The notes under the pieces: model-generated
What the model was told of the DNA's origin: nothing
Database searches by the model: none
Seen by the model: the letters and a program-made list of their open reading frames with translations, nothing else
Position numbers and translations under genes: made by a program
From: Patella vulgata
Lineage: Eukaryota; Mollusca; Gastropoda; Patellidae
Length of the DNA: 64,000 nt
Assembly (NCBI RefSeq): GCF_932274485.2
Contig: NC_065881.2
Span: 53,888,702-53,952,701, forward strand
Direction of reading: 5' to 3'
In this document: positions 12,101 to 24,100 of the stretch, one piece after another
How positions within the stretch are numbered: the first letter of the stretch is position 1
Layout: the number at the start of each line of letters is the position of its first letter

Positions 12101-15100
12101 ATTCATGAACAGAACTGAAATGTACATATAGTCAAGCATGTAAGAAATCCATATACATGATACTGAACCTAAAAAAATGTCATGAAATTGATAGTGTAAT
12201 TGTTGGAACCCAATGTAAGTCAGCTGTAAGACCATGTATAGTTAATTTTTTGATCTGTTGCTTTGGTGGAGTTGAACAATAAATATGACATCTGCCAAAC
12301 TTAGGAAAATAAACCAGCAGCTGCCAGGCAGGATACGCCCACATTTTGCAAGAGATGGATAGAGAACAAGCTAAAAAGAAAGTGATTTTTCCTACTATCA
12401 AGGGCCATAATTCAGGAAATTACAATTCAATATGCGCGAATATGCGCAATAATCCAGAAAACTATGGCCTGAAATGTGCAAATATCAAAAGGGACTGAGA
12501 TCTTTGGGATATAAAGATATCTTTTAAGTTTCATCCAAATCGGATAAAAATTGTGACCTCTAGAGGGTCCACAACCTTTGTATTATACACTTCTACACAA
12601 TTTGCGTACAAAGAGCGGCCATTTTGTTGGGCAGTTTCTTTTCGATTTTTCCGAAAATCGAATTCAACCGTCATTATGGTCGAATGGTGATGTATTTAAA
12701 TGGATTTTAAAATCGGAAAAAAAATTGTGACCTCTAGAGATTCCGCAAGCTAAAACTGCGATTTTTCAAACAATCAGGGGCCATAATCCAGGAAGTTAAG
12801 TTCGGGTATCTGTGATTATCAAAAGGAACCAAGATCTTAGTGTGTAATGGTGATATATTCACATATATTTTTTAAATCGGATAAAAATTGTGACCTCTAC
12901 AGGGACCACAAGCTAAAAACGCGATTTTTCGTACAATCAGGGGCCATAATTCAGGAAGTTATGGTCCGATATCCGTGAATATCGAAAGGAACTGAGATCT
13001 TAGGTTATAAACATACATTTCAAGTTTAATCAAAATCGTATAAAAACTGTGACCTCTACAGAGTTCACAAACTAAAAACGAGATTTTTCGTACAATCAGG
13101 GGCCATAATCCATGAAGTTACAGTCTGATACATGTCAATATTGAAAGGAACCGAGATCTTAGGGTGATAAACTTATATTTCAAGTTTCATTGAAATCAGA
13201 TAAAGATAGGTTGCCAGGCAACGAAACATATGCCCACAGCAGCTATATCGTCCAGGCAGTCAAGAAGAGTTGTCGCATATTTTTACTTTTTTCGGTAATG
13301 AAACATTTATAATACATTAAAATCTAATTAAGAGTAACAACTCATTAGAATTTGTTCTGCCCCATGCTAATGTTTAGTATACGAAACTTTAGCTGTTCAA
13401 GTCATAAAAATTCATTGAAAATCAATATACTTGTTCGTCTCAAGACCTTAAACTCTGTGTATCAATCTGAAGTCAATCAGGTATTAACTTTAGCCTCTAG
13501 AGTGATCGAGGGCCATAACTCTGGCAAAAATTATCGGAAATAGCTGAAAATCATCATGACCTTAAACACGGGCTATACTATATACTGTAAAACACTGAAA
13601 AACACTGGAAATCAACCGGAAAACACCATGTTATACTGAATACCGGAAAACACTGGAAAAACACTAAATACTGGAAAACACACTAAAGGGCTATACTATA
13701 AACAAAAAACTAACCCTAACCCAGGCACACAGAGGACCAGGCTCCCGGTTACCTATTTAGGGTGCCAGTCTCCAGGTTACCTATTTAGAGTGTTTTCCGG
13801 TATTTAGTGTTTTTCCGGTGTTTTCCGCTATTCAATATAAAATGGTGTTTTCCGGTTGTTTTCCAATGTTTTCCTGTGTTTTCCGGAATATAGTATTGCC
13901 GCTTAAACACTGTGTATCAATTTAAAGTCAATCGGATATTAACTTTAGCCTCTAGAGCGTCCACAAGATTTTTCAAAGTGATCAAGGGCCATAACTCTGG
14001 CAGTAATTATCGGAAATCGCTGAAAATCAATAGGCTTCTTCGTCTCATAACCTTTAACACTTTGTATAAATTTAAAGTCAATCGGATATTAACTTTAGCC
14101 TATAGAACGTCCACAAGCAATTGTTGACGCCGGACCGCCGGACTGATGGACGGACAGGGCGACAACAACATACCACCACATTTCAATGTGGGCGTATAAA
14201 AATTTTGACCTGCAGAGTGTTCACAAACAATTGTGGACAGACCTGGGCAACGACATTATACATCCACATGAAAATGTGGGCGTATAATAATACAAAAAGT
14301 TACATGCTACATCATTATGTGAAATTAAAACTAAAAATCAAAAAAATAAATCAACTCATCTTGTACCTATACAATCACCTACGTTCGTCGCACCAGAGAA
14401 TGAAGAAGATGTATCATTAGCACATTTGTCACATGACTTTTCTCCTCTGTCTTCTTGATAGTATCCCTCATCACATAACAAACATGGTTCATAACCATTA
14501 GTTGACATCTTACCTGGTGGACATTGCTCTAGAAATATATTATTTTAAAGTACACATTCATGTGTGACCACCTCTGGATATATACTCTTCAAAAAAAGTA
14601 GGGGATATTGAAATGCAAATACCTATGTTATGATATGATAAATGGTCATGGACACTTGGAATGCTTTGAGAGTATGTTCACAGGTGAAGAACTTGTTACT
14701 CCAACAGAACCACTGAGCTGCACATGCGACACGCAATAGCGCCATACACGTGAGAGGGGTTCATTGTCAAATTTGACACTTCAAGGAAGGGTTGATGAAA
14801 ACTGCCACGTGCTAGTTTATCTATCAGTTTGCTTTCCGATCGGTTCTTGCATAAGATTTACTGTTTAGCGTATCTTTGATTTAGTGTGTTACGTTGAAAT
14901 TGATCGGGAGACGTGTTCGTCAACGCCAACGTCAACCGACAACACTGCAAGAATTGGCCGTGGCACTGCAAGAGGAGTGGGTCAGATTGCCCCAAATCGT
15001 GATTGGACGGTTGATTAGGGGCATGCCACGACGAATTGCTGAATGTCTGAGGATTGGTGGAGGAATTACTCATTATTAAGACAAAAAACAAAAACATCCA

Positions 15101-18100
15101 TTTTCACTTTTGACGTTGTATCTCTTTGCGAGTGAAATTGGGCCGTCAGATTAGCCGCCCATATGAACTGTTTATGTTCATGTGTAGGCAACTGGTCTGT
15201 TATTAACATACACTGGTTACCGTACCTCCAATAAAAACAGCAGTGCATTTCCGCAGTTTTGTATTGTTTCGGAATATCCCCTACTTTTTTGAAGAGTATA
15301 AGATATATTTGCACATAAAATAAAAATTCTTTTTGCAGATTTCTTTTTTTTAATTTTTTTTAGAAAGACACAAAATTTGCTATTTTTGGTTTCTGAAGAA
15401 TCAGACTATATTTCAGTAATTTTTAATCACATTTTTCTTTAAAATAATACTACAGTGTATATGAAATCTGAAGCTGAGTATCTTTGCCATTTGATAATAT
15501 AATTACATATGTCACCTACCAATTTAAAGGTCCTTGAAGACACAATAGATATCTGCTAAACCCTGTGCTAAACTTTCATTATGAAAATGATTATCATATT
15601 CTGATAATTGGTTTATAATACCTACCTGTACAATCTGTAATGTTTGTAGAACCAACCTTTATAGTGGTAGTATTCAAAGGACAACATATACACTGTATCT
15701 GTGCCTCTTTATCTTGATAATATCCAATATCACATGGAACACACAAATTTTTTAATAACCTTGTTCCTCTTGGACATCCGACTGTAAAATATTTAAAGAT
15801 TAGTGCTTACTTAGGGATCCCGCTGTAACAAACTTTCAAATCAATCCCACCATCCAGAAAAACTGTCACTAACTTATGCTACAAATTCCAAAAAAGTGGA
15901 CATATATTTAAATTGTGATAGGGATGTAATGAAATGAAATTGATACAATGCACTCATGCATTCGTGTGTGCTTTAACACGTTAAGTGCGTAGGTCGTTAT
16001 ATAACGTCCTGGACAACTGCCACTCACTGTGTGCAGGGCGTAATATAACGCCTTGGAGGTATTTTCCCCAACCTATTCTTAGAACATAGTTTGTCACTTG
16101 GGGGAATCCCTTGGGAATAACCCTACGATCGCAGCATGTGTCGGACGTTATATTACGTCCTGGACAACTGCCACTCACTGTGTGTAGGGCGTAATATAAC
16201 GCCTTGGAGGTATTTTCTCCAATCTATTCTTAGAATATAGTACATAGTTCTTCGTCACTTCGTCAAATTAATTAACCAACAGGGGGTAGTTAACGTTTTA
16301 AAAACATCATGCTTAACGGGTTAATGAAAAAAACTATGCAAATTAGCCCTATACTCACCACAGTGTTTAAACCAAGAAGATTCAACTGTCAAATATCCTT
16401 CTAAACAATCACCTATGGCTGGATCCCCAAACTCCATTTTCTCTGAGTACAATATCATATTATTTCCATCTGACTGTTCTAATGTTATATTTTCTACCTT
16501 TAAATTGTCAAAAACATCCCACAGAGAATCAACCAATGTTTCTAAATCATGATGTGTTATATAAGTCAAATTTAGTTCTGCTTGCACCTCAAATTGTATC
16601 AGAAGTTTACTCAAATCAAAATATGATGGTGTGGTAAAAATAGATTCTATTAAAGTAGTCCCAATCTCTACATCTTTCAGGGTTTCTACATTTCCCATCA
16701 TTGTTTCACTTTCAAAGCTATTATCTTCAGAAACAGTTGTGAAATCTTTCTGTTTTACTATGTCTGTTTTAAATACTGCAGGTGATGTTATACCATTCTC
16801 AAAATTTGCCGTAGGCTTATCTATCTTTGGGCTTGATGTTACCGATCTGGTCCTTGGTGATGTAAACATTGTCACATAGTCACTTACTTCATTTTCAGGT
16901 TTGGAAACTATATCGGTTTTTCTTTTATAATGTAAGGACTCTTCAGCATCACTGGCTCTTATGTCCAAAACTTTATAATCTGTTATGTCTTTATCATCAG
17001 AACTTGTATCCAAGTCAATGAATGGACTGGATGGATTTAGAAGATCCCCAATACCTTGTTCTGGGGTACTTAGTTTATTAGCACTTCTTCTTTTCCGCGA
17101 ATCCATGCCACATTTCACTGTTATATTCCTAATATTACAAGAATTTTCACCACATATATCCCAAGCAAATTTCTGAACCAAATTCTTGAATTGCCTCTCA
17201 ATTCTATCTTTGTTTCTCTCACATCTACCTGAATAGTAGAAAAACTCAGCAAGACCTTTCATCTTTGCTCTTCTAGGGTGATAACTTCCTAAAAATAATC
17301 AACATGAATGTAATAAATCAAATTTCCCCATTCGAACATAGATGGTGTTCATCCATACAGATCAAATTTCCAATCAATAACAAGTGACTAATAAAAGAAT
17401 TTCTTGAAAATACTAGACAAAAAATAAATTGCCCAAACTACTTACTAGAACAATCAGGCCAGAACTGTCCTGGAGTTCTTAATATCCAGTTTCCAGAAAG
17501 ATCACATTTGTAGTGAATCTGTGGAGTGTTAAAGAAATCATATCCATTGTTACATTTTACAGAACAGACCGTAAGTACATCAGTACCAGAATTACATGTA
17601 ACACTACCATGTAATGGAGCTGGGGGAACATCACATTTCTTTCCTGTAAACAAATTTTAAATATACTAAAACTGGACATTCATGAGGTATTCATGGCATT
17701 CCAATGCAAATGGTGGTGCTGCTATTATGACACCAGACTAAGACCATGTGTAATTGCAGTACCAGTAGTCCGTGCTGATGATTTTCTGCGTAAATCAGAA
17801 AATTTGGCATTTGAAAGGGAATTTACAATCTGAAACAGAAAATCTTGGAAAAGCTATAAATTTATAAAAACTTGGATTTAGTTTCTTGATAAGCAAATAT
17901 GCGGAATTGCGTTAAAATTCTGGTTGCCTCATTTTAATAACTAAGAGGGAATTCCTGGTAAATTGATTTCCCGTAAATCGATCTGTAGTTGCCCCCTGCA
18001 CCACGATGTCCCCTGCCAAATTGAAAAAGTAACTAGATGACACACAATTGATCAGTGCTTATTGTGAGCACTCATTCAATAAGAAACAAAGTTGTCGAGC

Positions 18101-21100
18101 TCCAAAGTCTTGACTAATCAAATTGCTCATCATTGAACATAGTCAAGGTATTGATGTACAGATACTCGGAGTCTGATGTACTGAAACTATACTCCAAGTT
18201 TCACCACTCTCAATTTATTAGAATCAAAGTTATCATGTCCCAAAACATCAAAGCACAAAATGTTCATTATCTAATTAGTTAAGATATTGATGTAATGATA
18301 TATATTAAGTTTCACCATTCTCTCACAATTAGAATCAATCACTGAATTAGAATCAAAGTTATCCAGCTCCAAGTCTCAACCAATCAAATTGATTATCCCT
18401 CTGTTTAACCCGAGCCAAAAATGCTCATTATCAAACTTAGTCAAGGTATTGATGTATAGAAACTATATGCCAAGTTTCATCACTCTGACCTAACTAGAAG
18501 CAAAGCAAAGTTGTTGTGTCCCAAAGAATCGACCAATCAAACTGCATATCTCTGCTTAGCCTAAGCAGAAAATGCTCATCGTTAAACTCAGTCAAGGCAT
18601 TCACCTAATAAACACGTACACCAAGTTTGAAAATTCTAGCTCAATTAATTAGAAGTAGAGTTGTTGTGTCCCAAAAAGTGTGATGGACAGACGACAGACA
18701 GACAGATGAACCCATTTAAATAGTCCCCTGCTTTTTTTTGAAAGGTGGTTGACAAAAACGGAATTCACAATGTTATAAACAGTATTTCCCATTTTGTGAA
18801 ACAAAATATCACGACAACTAAGTAATATATAGAAATATTTAGTCACACTTTGTTCCAATTTTGTCCCACATTTCAATACATACAGTTAAAAATAATTCAA
18901 TTTTTACTTACTTTGTAATAATATAGAGAATGAACAACTAGGTGGATTATGAAGTCTTTCTTCAGGTTTAACTATACATATGACATTATATGATCCTATC
19001 AAAAATGTAGAACCACTGTTTCTAGAACACTGATGAGCTACGTTTCTGCCATTATTATCTACAAATACTGGTGTATTCCAATATACTGTTTTTTTCATTC
19101 CACTCACAGACAGATCAGTGACATTGGTTGGACAAGATTCAACACTTACAGTTCTACCTGAGAAATTAAAAATTTTTTTAAAGAGGTTATTATATATCCC
19201 CCTTACCTGTTTTTTCATTCATTAACTAGAACTGAAACAAGATCCGATAAAATGATATAAATAATAGTAAGTACATGAGAACGACACACAAAACCAGCGG
19301 TTGTTAGGCAAGATACGCCCACATTTTGCAAGAGATGGACAGAGAACAAGTTTTTAAAAAAAGGTGATTTTATGTAAAGTTTGGGGCCATAATCCAGGAA
19401 ATTATGATTCGATATGCGCAAGTATCAAAAGGAACCCAGATCTTTAGGGTATAAAGATATATTTTAAGTTTCATCAAAATCAGATCAAAATTGTGACCTC
19501 TAGAGGGTCCATACATACTTTAACACTCTTTGTGTACATGGAGCGGCCATTTTGTTGGTCATATTTTTATGAAATTCGAACTCAACCATCATTATGGTGT
19601 AACAGTGATATATTTGAACGTTTTTTTAAATCAGATAAAAATTAAAACCTCTGGAGTGTCCACATGCTAAAAAACACAATTTTTCGTACAACCAGGGGCC
19701 ATAATCCATAAAGTTACGGTCCATTAAAGGCCAATATTGAAAGGAACTGAGATCTTTTGGAGATAAACCTATATTACAAGTTTCGTCAAAATCGGATAAA
19801 AATTGTGACCTGTAGACTTGTCCACAAACAAATTGTGCACGGACGTAAGGATAGGCGTCCAGACGGACAGGGGTGATGACAATGTATGTCTAAACAAGCG
19901 GCCGCCAGGCAGGATACGCCCACATTTTGTAAGAGATGAATAGAGAACAAGCTAAACAAAAAGCGATTTTCCGTAACATCAAGGGCCATAATTCAGAAAG
20001 GTACGATCAGATATACGCGAATATCGACAGGAACCAAGATATTTGGGTTATAAACATGCATTTCAAGTTTCATTAAAATTGGATCAAAATTGTGACCTCT
20101 TGAGGGTCCACAAACTTGATATACCAGATGTTTACACTATTTGCGTACAGGGGGAACGGCAGTTTTGGTCCGATTTTCATGAAATTCAAACTCCACCAAC
20201 AATACGGTGTAACGGTGACATATTCGTACAGTTTTTTAAATCAGATAATAATTGTGACCTCTTGAGAGGCCATAATTCAGGAAGTTATGAACCGATATGC
20301 GCGAATATCGAAAGGAACCAAGATCTTTGGGTTATAAACATGCATTTCAAGTTTCATCAAAATCGGGTGAAAATTGTGACCCCTAAAGTGTCCACAACCT
20401 CGATATACTATATTTTTCCACTATTACACTATTTTTTGTCTGTCAGTTTTGGTCCGATTTTCACAAAATTTGAACACAACCATCATTACGATGTAACGGT
20501 GATATATTCACATGGTTATTTAAATGTGAACTCTAGAGGGACCACAAGTTAAAAGGGCCATAATTCAGGAAGTTACGATCTCATATGCGCAAATATCAAA
20601 AGGAACCAAGATCTGTGGGTTATAAACATGTATTTCAAGTTTCATTAAAATCAGATCAAAATTGTGACTTCTAGAGGGTCCACATTGTGGACACCACAAC
20701 CTTGATATACCAGATGTTTACACTATTTGCGTAGAGGGGCGGCCATTTAGTCTGGCAGTTTTCTTCATTAAGGTGCAACGGTGATATATTTAAACGTTTT
20801 TTTTAAATCGGAATAAAATTGTGACCTCCATATGGTCGACAAGCTAAAATAAAGTGATTTCTCGTACAATCAGGGGCCATAATTCAGGAAGTTACGGTCC
20901 GATATGTGCAAATATCGAAAGGGTTATAAACTTACATTTCAAATTTCAACAAAATCAGATAAAAATTGTGACCTCTATAGGGTCCACAAGCTAAAAACGT
21001 AATTTTTCGTACAATCAGGGGCCATAATCCATGAAGTATGGTCCGATACATGCCAATATCGAAAGGAACCAAGATCTTTGGGGAGAAAAACCTATATTTC

Positions 21101-24100
21101 AACCTATATGACCTGCAGAGTGTCCACAAACAATTGTGGATTGACGGAAGGAAAGGGGCGACGACGACAATATATAATAAAAATGTGAGCGAATAAATAA
21201 AAACGTCAAGATTTTTAAAATTCAAATAAATAGTTAATCAAATTAAACTCACCAACAATGTGTATTTGTCTTGTACAACTGTTTCTATTGCCTGCTCTGT
21301 CTTCTACTGTATATTTGATAAAGTGATAACCAACTGTCATATGAGCTGGGTTCTCTTTTACACCACTAATAATTATAGTTGTTTCCCCTGAATTATCATT
21401 TGTTTCTGGTTGCTGATTTTTCCAGAACACCACACCAAAGTTAGATTCAGAGACCGGTAAAGTGAGATCTTCAGGACATTTTATGATTGGTGATTCAATG
21501 TCTGAAACAAATTAAATTGCAACAGTAGATACAATCGGTAATGGACTTTTTTAATCTCAAAATTTATAGCATGATCACCCTTAGAAAATTGCCAACAACT
21601 GGTGTAGGTGGTTTCTATATTATTCATAGTATTAATAGCTCATTTTATAACAAATATGGAAGATATATGCAACTTTACATATTGTATCTAATGATTTAGT
21701 CTTACCTTTACAATTTGCGACTGTGGATCCTAACCAGGTACCTGATGAACTACATGTCTTAAAACCCTGGCCTTCAAGCTTAAAACCATGGCGACACTGA
21801 AACTGACAAATAGTTCCTGGATATGTAGCTACAGAAGAACAATTGCTTGGAAATACTGTCATACCTAGACCAAGCTGTAGGGCTGGGCATTTTGCTTCTG
21901 AAAGTGAAGAAAGATAATATCTCATTGAAAATGAATGACAAGTCTGACTAATTAATATTAATCCAATCCATTCATGAATCCCAATTACACATCTACATGA
22001 ACTCCTAACATCATTGATTCCCTGAGATAGATATTGGGAACATGATTGACTTTCGAAATAAAATAAGAAATATAACAGCATAAATTTCATGTGAGACAGG
22101 CATTGAAATTATACACAGAACCTAACTCAACCAGAAATGTGAATCCTTACTGAAACTTGTACATACCAACACATGTAGCTCTAGTACCAGACCAGAATCC
22201 AAATTCTGTACAATATCTATTAATGTCACCAAAAATTCTCCACCCTCTATCACATGTTGTAGTGAGGACAGATTGATAAGTTGTGGTAATATTTACATAT
22301 TCAACACTACCATGATCTACAGCTTCATCATGATATTCTAAAGTCTTACAATCAACAACTGAAATATTTAATAATTCCAAACAATTAAATTTAAGTCAGT
22401 TTGTCTTTTGTAATATTTATTATTATTTTTTTCTTAAAAGTTTAAAAAATTATAGTATAGTTTAATTAGTTGTTATTGTACAAAACAATATTAAATTCAC
22501 ATACTTTTACACTCTGGCACTTTACCATTCCAGTTACCATCTGCTTGACAAACTAGTCCAGGATGTCCAGAAAGTCTATAACCAGTATTACATCTATAAT
22601 GACAAGATGTGCCAGGTGTATTTAAACATGGCTGAACACTTGGTATGACCTCATCATGAACTTGACCATCAACATGAAATCTGTTACCATTTCTAATTTC
22701 AGGCAAATCAGAACATACTCTATCTAAAATTACAAATAGCTAATATTGTCATTTAAATGTCTTTAATTAATGAAAATGTAATAAAATATTGTTTCTTTAA
22801 CTTTACTACAAAACATCTTTACTTACTACAAATGGAGATCCAGTCTACTTACTGAACATGGGTATATTATAGTCTATATAGCCTCATAAATTTGTACCGA
22901 ACCATTGGCATTAGCACCCACAGTCAATTTGTGCATAGACATTATTTCACAAACAAGTCAATAAATTGTCTGCATAAAATCAAAATGATAAATATGTAAA
23001 ATAGCCTACTTACAAGAACAATTGCTGCCATCTTTATAATAACCTAATTTACATACACAATTAGATCTAGCTGTAGCACCAGTATATAATGTTGTCATAT
23101 TGTCAGGACATGGCCAGCAAGAATAAGGTACAGATGAATCTTTATAGAAACCTATATCACATGCTACAAAAATAATTAAATACAATAGTTTGTAACATTT
23201 TCTAACATCTATTGGTTTGGATATGTGTAGCCGGCACAGGCTAGAAACATATTTCTTTTTAAAACTTTAACTCCCGAGCTTAATTAATAATGTGTACACA
23301 TACAGTTATCTGAAATTTATTTATTATGTGCACAATTATCATTGTCTAAAATATTACATTTCAATAAAGACTAGTTTTCTGAGATTATGCTTTCATGGTA
23401 ATTCAATGATAATATTTCTTCATTAAAATTTTTTAAAAAAATCTAATTAATAATTCTTCAAAGGATAGCAAAATACCTTTACAGTCCCGACCATCACCTT
23501 CATAGCCTTCATTACAAACACACAGATATTGTCCTGATTTAGTAGCACACATACAAACAGCATTTTTACTACATTCTTCATCACATGTCGGTTTATCTAC
23601 CAATTCCCACGTTTCTTTCTGCTCATCTAAAATGAAGGAAATATTTCAATCAACAGGTAATTGTAAACATTATCATTATCAAATTACTGTTTGTAATTAA
23701 ATTTGACCGATGAAAATGTCATTCTAACATTACTGATAACTTTGACTTGTCCTTACTCCTTCCATATATATATTCAAGCCCAACAACCCAATGTAGGACT
23801 ACTTTTATTTACCTCTGTGAATATTTTTAGCCATTTGTTGAAACTGTGAAAAATGTTGAATATGGAAAGTATGGTTTGGTAATGGTGAAGCAATTGTCTG
23901 TAGTTCCATCATATCTACATCATGAACACCAAATGCAAATATTTCCAACTGTGGGCCATTTTTCTTTTCATTCCATGAGGCATTCCAGCGCAAAGACCTC
24001 ATTTCTAGCGAAGCTCTGATTGGGGGTGGACCAAGGTTTGATCTGCCATCTGTCATAACTATGACAATCTTTTTAGCAGAAAAACGAGATTTGTATAAAA

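Noticed and set aside
13725-13745. Telomere-like CTAACCCTAACCC
   Set aside because: Only two units, inside the loop of a transposon, so not an interstitial telomere.
20043-20552. 169-codon + frame
   Set aside because: Read-through of P1 cores whose unit length happens to stay open. The same peptide pieces appear in other P1 arrays.
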